Origin: Nematocida parisii ERTm1
Taxonomy: Eukaryota > Microsporidia
Assembly: GCF_000250985.1 (NCBI RefSeq)
Contig: NW_013524648.1
Location: forward strand, 483,441-547,440
DNA: 64,000 bases
Direction: 5' to 3'
The notes beneath the pieces are model-generated. The model was given only the letters and a program-made list of their open reading frames with translations, ran no database searches and was not told where the DNA came from. Positions 55,488 through 64,000 of this stretch are shown piece by piece; positions within the stretch are counted from its first letter, which is position 1; each line of letters opens with the position of its first letter. The position numbers and the translations under genes were made by a program.

Positions 55488-57329
55488 TTAGTAAATCTGC
55501 TTTTTTATTGGCACAAATACAACAGAAATTGACTTTACCACATAATTCTTTGCCTCTTCAATAAGACGCTGCGAGTCTCCTGGCATGCTTGCGGAGGAGT
55601 GAATAGTCGCCCGTCCAGAGTAGAATTTCCCCATTATTTTAACATTGGATGTTTTGGTGAAGTTTGTGTACAATGTTTCTGCTGTGGCATAGTTCTTGTT
55701 TGCAGTTGGTAGGAACAAAAGATCGCATCCCTCAACATTTCTATATATCTCATCAAGTGGCAGGTTTCTGCTGTGCTCTCTAACAAGAGATACAAGCTTG
55801 TCACAATCAAAAAAGGGAAGAAGCGCCACTCCTTGCCATGCTTGGGTTTTTCCAAACATGTCTATTTTCACCTCATCTGGATAGTTCTCTGGCATTTCAT
55901 TGAATATAGGATACAAACCTTCGGGAATTGAGCTTGCTGAAGAGGGAGGAAGAACAGCCATGACCTGTTCTAACGGCTTTCTTGCTGCACCCTTTGAAAA
56001 ATCAAACGAAAGATGCGGCATCTTCTTCAGTGTATCTGCTATGTCCTGTGCTAGGGGGGCAAAGTGGAGTGGGTAGTACCAGTTCCACGATGGGCACCCT
56101 TTGTAGTAGTACTGAAGAATCCAAGAAAGTCCTCTTAAATACTCTACACATACATTTGTTATGTCTTCCGGCGAGTTGGCGTGAATTTTACTGCTGTAGT
56201 ATTCAAGTCTCCCCTTTTCCTCATACAGCTTGACCTTTAAGTCTTCTTCTCTTGGGGCTTCACCTCTTCTCTTTGCATTTTTAACATACCCAGCTAATTT
56301 AGCCCGGAGCAGCTTTTCCTCTGTCTCCCCCAGTGTGTCCATAAGCACACTGAGCTCTGCTATGTTAATCTTGCTGTCCTCTGTGAGGTATTGCCGCCTA
56401 GTCAGCAGATTGTTTATGCACGAAGTGGTGATTGTCTCAATTGCTGCAACCTTTATGTCCATTGACGGAATTGACGGCAAGAAGTCGTTTCCAACAAAGA
56501 AACACACAAATATCCAATCGTCCAGTATTCTCTCAAAGTCAAATCGAGCATTAATTGCAGTTGAAAAGTCCGTATACAAATACCTTCGTATTATATCAAT
56601 GTCCAGGTAAATATAAGGAGGGAATGTATTGGGGTTACAATTGCCCGTGCTGTGCCCTTCCTTCTTGCATAGCTTGCATGTAGAGCGCTCCTCCTTCTCC
56701 AAGAAGAACACATCCTCTCTTAGCACTTTAAATGACTTTTCATGCGTAGCTAAACTCAAAAATATTAAGTCTGCATCTAGACCGCATATAGCATGCCTCA
56801 CTCCTGTGCCCTTAATGCTTCTTACAAAGTCATACACCTTGTGCTCTCCCTCTCCGGGAACATCGCACCCGCTGTATATAACAGCTAGCTGCTTCCATCC
56901 ATTAATCCCCGCAGACTGTCTCTGCTCTATATACCGAATAATTGCACAGTGCAGCCGGTACATAAAAGGCGTTCCTGGAGTAATTGTGTTTGGGTCAAAC
57001 CCCCCTTCTACATGCCCATCTGACACATCCTTTGGACGGAATCTTCTTTCTCTTTGCTGGTTCATCTTTGCCCGTGGGGCTACCCCGTCTACCGCTATGT
57101 ACAGCAAGTGCTTTGGTCTCACTATTGATACTAAATGGTCGACTGTCTTGAATATTTCTCGAAACATTTCTTCCTCACTTCCTGGTGGCTCTCTGTTTCT
57201 GGGGTGGCAGCATGGGTGTATTATCCCATTAAGATCCAAATATAAATTGTCAACCTCCTGCCCGCTCGCTGCGTTTATTGATTTTGGATATCTTTTTGCT
57301 ATCCATCTGAATAGTGAAGGCACTCCCAT
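55488..57329 (-). CDS. RAT1: 5'-3' exoribonuclease, Rat1/Xrn2 type
   Basis: A 613-residue nuclear exonuclease that trims rRNA and ends RNA polymerase II transcription. It opens MGVPSLFRWIAKRYP, invariant in XRN proteins. Catalytic acidic motifs follow: LDLNGIIHPC, DGVAPRAKMNQQRERRF, GEGEHKVYDFVR and DADLIFLSL. A CCHC knuckle near residue 216 (CKLCKKEGHSTGNC) is seen in Xrn2/Rat1 rather than Xrn1. NDFLPSIPSMDI and the WNWYYPLHFAP motif of region 2 are present. The protein ends soon after region 2, about 400 residues shorter than yeast Rat1. Confidence 0.93.
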   Translation of the reverse strand: MGVPSLFRWIAKRYPKSINAASGQEVDNLYLDLNGIIHPCCHPRNREPPGSEEEMFREIFKTVDHLVSIVRPKHLLYIAVDGVAPRAKMNQQRERRFRPKDVSDGHVEGGFDPNTITPGTPFMYRLHCAIIRYIEQRQSAGINGWKQLAVIYSGCDVPGEGEHKVYDFVRSIKGTGVRHAICGLDADLIFLSLATHEKSFKVLREDVFFLEKEERSTCKLCKKEGHSTGNCNPNTFPPYIYLDIDIIRRYLYTDFSTAINARFDFERILDDWIFVCFFVGNDFLPSIPSMDIKVAAIETITTSCINNLLTRRQYLTEDSKINIAELSVLMDTLGETEEKLLRAKLAGYVKNAKRRGEAPREEDLKVKLYEEKGRLEYYSSKIHANSPEDITNVCVEYLRGLSWILQYYYKGCPSWNWYYPLHFAPLAQDIADTLKKMPHLSFDFSKGAARKPLEQVMAVLPPSSASSIPEGLYPIFNEMPENYPDEVKIDMFGKTQAWQGVALLPFFDCDKLVSLVREHSRNLPLDEIYRNVEGCDLLFLPTANKNYATAETLYTNFTKTSNVKIMGKFYSGRATIHSSASMPGDSQRLIEEAKNYVVKSISVVFVPIKKQIY

Positions 57330-57440
57330 TTATATTTTAAGCAAACTTTTGCATATTTCTAGAATATTTTGAGCTTTCTGCATTATTTTATAAACTATAA
57401 AGCATAAAGTTTTACTCCAAAAACAAATAATAATAGTGCT

Positions 57441-59786
57441 ATGGTGAAGATAGAATTTATATTTGATACAAGAAAAAAGAGAAATGAAGTGAAAGAATTC
57501 TATGAATCGCTTGGTTTGATCTCTACCGTGCAGAAGAATATGCTACGAATCACAAGCAGCGATGAAATAAGCATTGTATCTGCCGCGCAGTCAAAGATAT
57601 CCCTAAGAGCAAAAAACCATAAAGAAATACTTGAAACACATAAGGACTTACAAAGAGATTTAGAAACAGTTCACTTAGAAGAGGATGTTCAGATATCGCA
57701 CGAGTATAGGGAGCACCATATTCCATTCAGAATAAAGCTGACCGACCCTCTTGGCAATGATGTGTCTATATCTCCTGCCCTATCGCCAAAGACTGTTGGT
57801 ATAATGACAAGTGGTGGAGATGCGCCTGGAATGAATTCTGCCATTTGGGCTATAGTAAAGGCTGCAAATAAAAATGGTGCAAAAACCCTGGGGATAATGA
57901 ATGGGTATGAAGGCCTTGTGAATGACACTGTAAGGGAAATAACAGAGCAAGAGGCATACTTGCACATGCAAGAAGGCGGGACCTTCTTAAAGTCGGCGCG
58001 CTCGATGAAGTTTAAAACAGAGGAAGGCTTACGGCTGGCTATTGAAACCATAAAGAGGCATGAAATAAATGCAATAATTATAATAGGAGGGGATGGATCA
58101 ATGAAGGGAGCAGGCGTTTTGTCTAAAGCATGCCCAGATTTATCTGTCGTATTTGTTCCTGGGTCAATAGACAATGACATACCGGGGACTGAGTCAATTG
58201 GAGCAGCAACTGCTCTGCACAGAATAATTGAGGCAATTGACTGCATTGAGTCTACAATGGTGTCACACCGCCGGGGGTTTGTTCTGGAGGTTATGGGCAG
58301 AGACTGCGGGTGGCTTGCACTGTGCGGTGCATTTGCTACGCATGCTGCGTATGCCTTCTTGCCTGAGTATCCACAGGAGGAGAAATGGAAGGAGCACTTG
58401 AATAAATGTATTTCTGCAAAGAAGCAGAAGTGCACGTATGTCATTCTAGCAGAAGGTGCCAAGCACGAAAATGGTAAGAAGGTGTCTGCGGATGAAGTGT
58501 GCCAGGCTATGGAGGATATGGGCATAGAAACCCGCGCCATAGTTTTAGGGCATACACAGAGGGGAGGATCTCCGTGTGCTACAGATAGGTTAATTGCACC
58601 AACATTGGGAGTAGCTGCAGCCGAGGTGGCACTAAGCCGCCCAGGTGCATATGCGGTCTACATAAGTGATACAGAAAAGGTTCTAGACCTTTCTGCTTGC
58701 ATCGATATGTGCAAAAAAGCTGAGTCTATTATGCAACAGCCTGGGGGTATATCCAAAATACGAGGAAAGGACTTTGTTGAAATGCACAACTCATTTAAAA
58801 TGGAGTGCATGACGGCAAATACTTCTTCTAATCCAACCAATAAAGCACAAAGTTCTTCCAAGAAAGAAGTGTATGGTGCTGCTATTATAGGCACAGTCGG
58901 TGCAGGCGCAGAGACTGTTCTTAACAAAATGGTAGAATATAGCTCGGTCTACAATAAAGAAGTGCTTAATCTCTCTAAGCACAGCTACTTCTCTAAGAGA
59001 ATGCCGAAAATGAAAAAGTCTGAGCTAGAGGGGTCTCTTTCCCAGCTGAAGGAGTTAATTGTTGAGAAAAGGATAAGCACTTTAATACTCATAGGAGGTC
59101 TAGATGCTCTTGCAGAGTCTAAAAGACTCTATTCCTTGTGTGATAACATATACGTAATTCCATGCACTGTAAGCAATAATGTTCCTGGCACGACTGTGAG
59201 CATAGGAGCTGACACTGCCCTGGATACTATTACAGCACTGTGCGACAACTTAAAAATAAGCATGACTAAAAACATTGCATATTTAGTTGAGGTGCATGGC
59301 GGCGCGTGTGGGTACCTCAGCGTTTCCTCAGCGCTTGCTGTTGGTGCAATAGACTGCTACTTCCCAGAAGAGACAGGGGTGCTGTCTCGCCTCACCAGAA
59401 CTCTTAAAGCACTCAGTGTGTCATTCAAAAAAACAAGCATTCCTAAGCTAATAATCAGAGGGAATGGTGCAATGAAAGGTGTATGCAATGACACAGCAGC
59501 CAGAATATTGGAGGTTGATGGTCCTGGCACATACACTGTACGGCAGTGCACTCTTGGCCATGTGCAGAAGGGAAACAGGCCAACCGCTGTTGACAGAGTG
59601 CAAGCTGCCAGAAGCGCACTATTTATATTCACTGCACCTCCAGGAAAGAGCGTTCTTGGTGTTAGCAGATGGTCTCCAACGATTACCAAAATTGAATCTG
59701 CCATTCTAGAAGTAAATGAAGAAAAAAGAAGAGTGAAAAGAGCACAATGGCTGGAAATGGCAAGAATTTATAGGGTGCTTAACTAA
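57441..59786 (+). CDS. PFK1: ATP-dependent 6-phosphofructokinase, duplicated eukaryotic type
   Basis: A 781-residue glycolytic enzyme converting fructose 6-phosphate to the 1,6-bisphosphate. The N-terminal ~110 residues precede the first PFK unit, which has GGDAPGMN (125-132), GGDG (216-219), the catalytic PGSIDNDIPGTESIGAATAL, MGRDCGWLAL and GHTQRGGSPCATDR. The second unit is degenerate at catalytic positions (SNNVPGTTVSIGADTALD, VEVHGGACGYL, HVQKGNRPTAVDR), as expected for the allosteric half. The tandem layout is that of fungal and animal PFK, slightly shortened. Confidence 0.93.
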   Translation: MVKIEFIFDTRKKRNEVKEFYESLGLISTVQKNMLRITSSDEISIVSAAQSKISLRAKNHKEILETHKDLQRDLETVHLEEDVQISHEYREHHIPFRIKLTDPLGNDVSISPALSPKTVGIMTSGGDAPGMNSAIWAIVKAANKNGAKTLGIMNGYEGLVNDTVREITEQEAYLHMQEGGTFLKSARSMKFKTEEGLRLAIETIKRHEINAIIIIGGDGSMKGAGVLSKACPDLSVVFVPGSIDNDIPGTESIGAATALHRIIEAIDCIESTMVSHRRGFVLEVMGRDCGWLALCGAFATHAAYAFLPEYPQEEKWKEHLNKCISAKKQKCTYVILAEGAKHENGKKVSADEVCQAMEDMGIETRAIVLGHTQRGGSPCATDRLIAPTLGVAAAEVALSRPGAYAVYISDTEKVLDLSACIDMCKKAESIMQQPGGISKIRGKDFVEMHNSFKMECMTANTSSNPTNKAQSSSKKEVYGAAIIGTVGAGAETVLNKMVEYSSVYNKEVLNLSKHSYFSKRMPKMKKSELEGSLSQLKELIVEKRISTLILIGGLDALAESKRLYSLCDNIYVIPCTVSNNVPGTTVSIGADTALDTITALCDNLKISMTKNIAYLVEVHGGACGYLSVSSALAVGAIDCYFPEETGVLSRLTRTLKALSVSFKKTSIPKLIIRGNGAMKGVCNDTAARILEVDGPGTYTVRQCTLGHVQKGNRPTAVDRVQAARSALFIFTAPPGKSVLGVSRWSPTITKIESAILEVNEEKRRVKRAQWLEMARIYRVLN

Positions 59787-60615
59787 GCAGTAAATAATAT
59801 TTGTTGCTATATGTTAATTAATATTTATTAAGTAGTTTATCATATAAATGCCCTGACATAATTCAAGTATTAATAAAATGGTTTTCTAATATTCATACCA
59901 GTAAATTCTTATACATAGTTAAATATATTTTGCCGATTTTATCAAAGGCGCGGCATAAAATGTGTACTGTATTCTGAATGTCTTAAGTATTAAACACACA
60001 TGTGGCTTATATAACCTGAAATTCAGATTCACTATGCTATTAAATATCTTTATTATCCGAAAATCAATCTTTTGGGGTATTCGGGTTATATTAATACAGT
60101 AATTAGTTTGTTTCTTTAATAAGTATAGCTCAGACTGTACTCTCTTTTATTTTAAATTATACATTGCTTTGTATGTTTTGTAGAAATGGGTCTAATATAT
60201 TCTAGTATTGTATAGACGCACAAATTCTTATTGGATTAAAATTATGGAGTAGTATATAATTGGGCATACTCCTCATTTAATTTACACTCCCCCTTCTGGC
60301 ATTGCATTTAGGCTGTCCAAATTAAAATAGATCATCAATAAAATATTCTGTTCTCTGCTGTGGATCACTCAACAAATATATTCATTTCTACTTTCCTGTT
60401 GAGTAAATACCTCTGGTACACATTATGTGATATTTAGTCAATTAAGGAAATAATTCAGATATATCATAAATATGTTAAATACCGTTTGTCCTCTTTATTT
60501 ATACTCTGTGCACTTGAGATATGCTCCAATCAGAGGGATGCACTCTTTTTTTCACACCCACCAATAATTGCCGCCTAAATTTTAACTATTTATTGGATTA
60601 TTTTTTTACTGCAGC
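59787..60615. other. Long intergenic region with inverted motif pair
   Basis: About 830 bases with no frame. It holds a one-mismatch minus-strand copy (60009-60020) and an exact plus-strand copy (60080-60091) of the TTCGGGTTATAT motif. A somewhat GC-richer patch at about 60500-60590 lies just upstream of the HMG gene. Confidence 0.55.
60080..60091 (+). promoter_or_regulatory. TTCGGGTTATAT motif (exact)
   Basis: Exact 12-mer, facing a minus-strand one-mismatch copy 59 bases to its left, so the two form an inverted pair. Confidence 0.5.
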
Positions 60616-61179
60616 ATGGCAAAAGAATCTATTACAGCAGGCATAACTAAAAGAAAAGTAAAGAAAATCCGTGGTGAAAATGAACCAAAAAAACCAACAA
60701 CAGAATATTTCATGTTTTTAAGAGACACAAGAAAACAACTGCAACCCGGGCTATCAGTGAAAGAACAGACTAAAATACTCAGCAAAATGTGGGCAGAGCT
60801 CAAGCCTGAGGAGAAGAAAAAGTATTCTGAGGAGTACGCAGAGGCTTTCAAGCAGTACAAGATTGATCTGGAGGAGTACAAAAAGACTGATGAGTATCAT
60901 GATGTGCTAAAAAAGAACAAACAGCTGAAACTCGTAGATGGAAAGAAGCCACAGTCAAACAGAAAGCCATCTGGCTACAACTTATTTGTTAAGGAAAAGA
61001 GTGCAAGCATTGCTGAGGAGCGGGGAAGCGAAGCCCCTGTTCTTTCTCTTAAGGAAATTTCTCAAATGATTTCTAAAAAGTGGCAGTCTTTAACTGATGA
61101 AGAGAAAGCTGCGTATAAATTAAAGGCCCTTGCTGCATCAGAGGAGAAGGAGTCTTCTGTTGAGAATGTAGAGCCATAA
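60616..61179 (+). CDS. Twin HMG-box protein (HMGB/Nhp6-like chromatin protein)
   Basis: A 187-residue protein with two HMG boxes, at about residues 30-95 (KKPTTEYFMFLRDTRKQLQP, MWAELKPEEKKKYSEE) and 116-175 (RKPSGYNLFVKEKSASIAEE, KKWQSLTDEEKAAYKLKA). HMG boxes bind and bend the minor groove. A basic N-terminal tail precedes the first box, and the C-terminus is short and acidic. Unlike yeast Nhp6 it has two boxes, as in HMGB1 or mitochondrial Abf2. No organelle-targeting peptide is evident. Confidence 0.9.
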   Translation: MAKESITAGITKRKVKKIRGENEPKKPTTEYFMFLRDTRKQLQPGLSVKEQTKILSKMWAELKPEEKKKYSEEYAEAFKQYKIDLEEYKKTDEYHDVLKKNKQLKLVDGKKPQSNRKPSGYNLFVKEKSASIAEERGSEAPVLSLKEISQMISKKWQSLTDEEKAAYKLKALAASEEKESSVENVEP

Positions 61180-61192
61180 TAAATAGTAAAAA

Positions 61193-61265
61193 TGATCCTA
61201 CAGGGACTCGAACCCCGACTCTTCGGTTCCGTAGACCGACGCCTTAACCATTAGGCCATAGGACC
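61193..61265 (-). tRNA. tRNA-Arg (anticodon ACG)
   Basis: The minus strand folds as a full cloverleaf of 73 bases without an intron. The acceptor is GGTCCTA with TAGGATC (one G-U pair) and discriminator A. The D arm is GCCT/AGGC and the anticodon stem TCGGT/ACCGA. The loop CTACGGA gives anticodon ACG, and the T arm is CGGGG-TTCGAGT-CCCTG. TTTTT lies just downstream as a polymerase III terminator. A34 is expected to be converted to inosine by Tad2/Tad3. Confidence 0.95.
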
Positions 61266-61379
61266 CCTATATTATTGAAATAAACATTAGCTACTCTACT
61301 GGGGGATTTCTTATAAAAGCCTTTTACAGGGCATATTTTATATATTTGCAGGTATATCCATTATATTTAGAATTTATTG

Positions 61380-63436
61380 TTATACTCGACCTTTGTCGGA
61401 TCTTCTATCTGATGCATAGTTTCGGCGCCTGCTGTCTCTTTCTTTCTTTTTTCTTGCCTCAAGTATCTTTCTTACAGAGTTAAGATCTCCATCGGACTTT
61501 CTTGTCTTCGGCCGGTCATTTTCATTGTGCCCGGCAGCTTCTGTGCCTTCCTGTGCCTCTTCCTGGTCTTTCTTGGAGGGCGGGCGCGTCAGGAGGTACC
61601 CTTTATTAAGCCTGTCTCTGCTCTCCTTCTTCCACTCGGTGAACATCTGCCCTGCTGGCCTGCTCATTTTCTGTATTCTTCTCTTTATTTCATGTGACTT
61701 ATCGCTCTTTATCTCCATTGAAGGCGTAAACGTGTTTGACTTAATATTTTCATACGGAATAAATGATGGATCTTTGAACTTGTCCATGTCTATCACAGTG
61801 TTTTTTACAAGTTTTGGCCGTTTCACTCTTTCTTTTTTTATATGCTCTGTGCTCATTAGCTTGGTATGGCGTGATTTGTATGCCTTAATAGATGCCTGCA
61901 TAGGACACTCTGTTACTCCAAAGCATGGATGCACTGGGATATCTCGCACCTCCAAAGAGCGCACTACCCACTGAGGGTCTACTTTTTCTGCTGGATTTGT
62001 TTTAGAGTATCTCAAATAGGATCTATCATAGCTGGTGTCCTCCTTTATAATACTTCTGGCTAGCTCCAATGACATGTTGTAGAAAGAAGCAGGAACACTT
62101 CCCATCCCCAAATAAACACAGTTTCTGTGATTGTCCTCATTTATACAAGAAACAGTTTGGAAGCACAGTCTGGTGAAACGCGTTGCATCTCTTGGCTTTT
62201 CTGCATGTATGTGGTTTAAAAATGCAAAATACGTGGGAAGATCTGCTGTTCGTATAAAAGAGTACATGGTTCCTCTCTCACTTCTTCCTCTATTCATTCT
62301 TCCTACTCGGTGCACCCCCGTGCTTCTGCACGCTGGGTAGTCATACTCTATTATTGTGTTGATTCCTCTAATATCAAGTCCTCTGCACCCTACATCGGTT
62401 GATACAAGCACAGAAATCTCTCCTGTTTTGAACCCCTTCACCACGAGATCTCTTGACTCTTCTGATTCAGAGGAATTCAGCAGACCCATCTTTAGTCCTA
62501 TCTTCTTAACAGCCTCTGCTACCATAAGGCATCTCTTGCATGTGCTAACAAATATTAATATTTTCTCATTTTCTTGCTTCTTTAGCAGAGAGAGAAGAAT
62601 TGGCATTTTCATCTCTTCCTGCACATGGAGGTTGTTTATCACAAGTCTGCTCTGCTCTAAGTGGTCAGATACTCCTCCTATAACCTCAACAGTCTCCATG
62701 TCCTTTCTATTTAAAATGCTTCTGATGTGGTGTTTCCTCTATGGTGAGTTGCACTGAAAAGCGCATACTGCGGTTCATTTTTGAAAAATTCAAGAATTCT
62801 CTCCAGTGAGAGAGACAGGCTTTTGTCTTCAAATATTCTGTCCATCTCATCAATTATCACTATATCTGGCTGAGTTATTTTCTCGAGAATCTGCTGATCT
62901 GTAATGCACACCTCTTTTTTTATATTCCCCTCATCAACCTTCATGTGAATTGGTCGGTTCTTGTCTGCCGATGAGACCTCTGTTAGAATATGTTCGAATC
63001 TTCCTGGCGTGCATATTACTACCTCAAACTGCCCAACTACCAAGTAGTTGAGAGAGTGTGCAACTGTTCCCATTCCTGTAAACATAGCAGGGTGCACCCC
63101 GTTGCTGCTTAGCTCTCTTACCACTTCAAACACTTGATTTGCCAGCTCATACGTAGGCACTATTATAATTGCCTTTGCCCGGGTGTATACTGTCTTTTTT
63201 TCTCTGTTTCTAAGAAGCTCCATTAATATAGGAATTACATAAGAATACGTTTTACCACTTCCTGTTCGGGATATCGCTATAATATCCTCTCCTTTTAACA
63301 GCTTTGGTATTACTTTCCGCTGAATTGGCGTGGCAATTGAGTAATTAATGTTTCCAAGTATTTCTATGGGGATCCCCATTCCTTTAAATGAAACAGACTC
63401 TTTTTTTTCTACCTCTACGTTTAGCCCAAAATCCAT
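61380..63436 (-). CDS. DBP10: DEAD-box RNA helicase, Dbp10/DDX54-like, frame-broken
   Basis: Appears as two frames: lobe 1 (63436-62711) and lobe 2 (62699-61380, open further upstream in its own frame). Lobe 1 has PIQRK, SRTGSGKT, PTYELANQ, CTPGR, DEMD in place of DEAD, and SAT. Lobe 2 has VSTDVGCRGLDI and HRVGRMNRG. A one-base change at about 62732-62746 joins SATHH to RKHHIRSILNRKDMETV, so this is one gene. I use the ATG at 63436; the longer frame to 63667 reads through intergenic DNA including the recurring motif. The Lys/Arg-rich C-terminus suits a ribosome-biogenesis helicase; Dbp10 is the best guess. Confidence 0.8.
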
Positions 63437-63610
63437 ATGAAAATTTTTCTGCCGGACACTTTTATATATTTGCCATTCTGCCAGCATGAAATTAAAATGT
63501 AAAACGCCTTCTCCGCTCCGCCTTGCCCAACATGTGTTTGCACTTGTAACAAGAAAGAGGAGGACTACAGGCAGAGGTATACAGGTGAAAATAATGATAA
63601 AGATTGACAT

Positions 63611-63622
63611 TCGGGTTATATC
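63611..63622 (+). promoter_or_regulatory. TTCGGGTTATAT motif (exact)
   Basis: Exact 12-mer about 175 bases upstream of the helicase start, in opposite orientation to that gene. Confidence 0.5.
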
Positions 63623-63835
63623 TATAAAGCATCCTTTCAGATACTTATAGCCATATGGTATATCCATCTGCTAAAGGCGATACCAGGGTGCAAAAACTTT
63701 TAATTTTATACTCAAAACAAATGTAAATATAAATTATTCCCTTGTCCTGCGCGCTATTTAAAGCTCCGATACTTACATTTTAGTTTCGTATTGTTGCTAA
63801 ATGAAGATAGTTAGTTGCCTATTGGCTTAAATTTA

Positions 63836-64000
63836 TTAACTATCCAATGAACTCACAAAAGAATTTTCGTTTTTAAAAGGTCCTTTATACTCTGTAAGTA
63901 AAGAATCAAGATCATCAAATAATGCTATAATACTTGAAACCATATTTCTTCTCTCGTTTGTTTTCATTTCTTCTTTAAGACCGTTCAGCACATCTAATAC
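63836..64000 (-). CDS. Hypothetical protein, partial (C-terminal 54 residues)
   Basis: A minus-strand frame is open from the window edge to a TAA at 63838-63836. The readable C-terminus is charged and helical (KEEMKTNERRNMVSSIIALF, then DDLDSLLTEYKG). The rest of the gene lies outside the window, so nothing more can be said. Confidence 0.55.
   Translation of the reverse strand, partial: VLDVLNGLKEEMKTNERRNMVSSIIALFDDLDSLLTEYKGPFKNENSFVSSLDS

Noticed and set aside
56629-57372. 247-codon plus-strand frame
   Set aside because: Antisense to the conserved N-terminus of the Rat1/Xrn2 exonuclease.
57689-58540. 283-codon minus-strand frame
   Set aside because: Antisense to the phosphofructokinase catalytic domain, which has clear motifs; the antisense product has none.
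63437-63667. N-terminal extension of the DEAD-box helicase with a hydrophobic stretch
   Set aside because: It reads through the recurring intergenic motif and would put a membrane segment on a helicase; the ATG at 63436 gives a normal start.
1-64000. CRISPR arrays, bacterial operons or prophage
   Set aside because: No direct-repeat/spacer pattern and no bacterial genes; the gene content is eukaryotic throughout.

Overview
This window reads as nuclear DNA of a small, compact, AT-rich eukaryotic genome, most likely a microsporidian. The genes are clearly eukaryotic (class V myosin, INO80 ATPase, Skp1, an APC2-like cullin, cyclin H, Dna2, Rat1/Xrn2, DENR, eL14, Med21-like, p47). They are nearly all intronless and often shorter than fungal or animal homologues. 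Neighbouring genes can be tens of bases apart or overlap by a few bases, and I estimate about three quarters of the window is coding. Many unplaced proteins have signal peptides or single C-terminal membrane anchors. I cannot fix the genus from sequence alone. A 20-N assembly gap lies at 7454-7473.

Layout. 1-4062: a partial secreted protein, a five-segment membrane protein and a C-terminally anchored protein. 4063-7674: repeat-rich, holding a GC-richer island, a dispersed element, Skp1, a small unknown protein, tandem repeats and a cyclophilin. 7675-12075: a class V-like myosin full of Asn/Ser/Thr repeats. 12076-14092: a large palindrome, then La protein (frame-broken) and the tRNA A34 deaminase Tad2. 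14093-19662: AT-rich, with a tail-anchored protein, a second five-segment membrane protein, a Yop1/REEP protein and a FYVE-like zinc-finger protein. 19663-24712: a tight three-gene run including an ESCO-type zinc finger, then a Sis1-like DnaJ and a PP2A-family phosphatase sharing a 56-bp divergent promoter. 24713-29807: an anchored protein, a mobile-element-like island with a strong inverted repeat, and a tandem pair of five-segment membrane proteins.

29808-46225: INO80, a secreted coiled-coil protein, a cis-prenyltransferase (possible 37-nt intron plus a frameshift), a U1-type zinc finger, two large helical proteins, a METTL5-like methyltransferase overlapping a secreted HExxH metalloprotease, p47, cyclin H and a frame-broken APC2-like cullin. 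46226-64000: Dna2, several small proteins, eL14, a SAP protein, a secreted LRR-like protein, Med21-like and DENR (divergent), Rat1/Xrn2, a tandem phosphofructokinase, a twin-HMG protein, tRNA-Arg(ACG), a frame-broken DEAD-box helicase and a partial gene at the edge.

Functional links: Tad2 is the enzyme family that makes inosine-34, which the tRNA-Arg(ACG) in this window would need. METTL5, eL14, the DEAD-box helicase and DENR serve ribosome building or translation. Skp1 and the APC2-like cullin are ubiquitin-ligase parts, and p47 is a Cdc48 adaptor. Main leads: a family of four divergent five-segment membrane proteins; the intergenic-only motif TTCGGGTTATAT; two unrelated large inverted repeats; a dispersed element in two copies; repeats shared between intergenic DNA and the myosin coding region; and four minus-strand genes with frame breaks.
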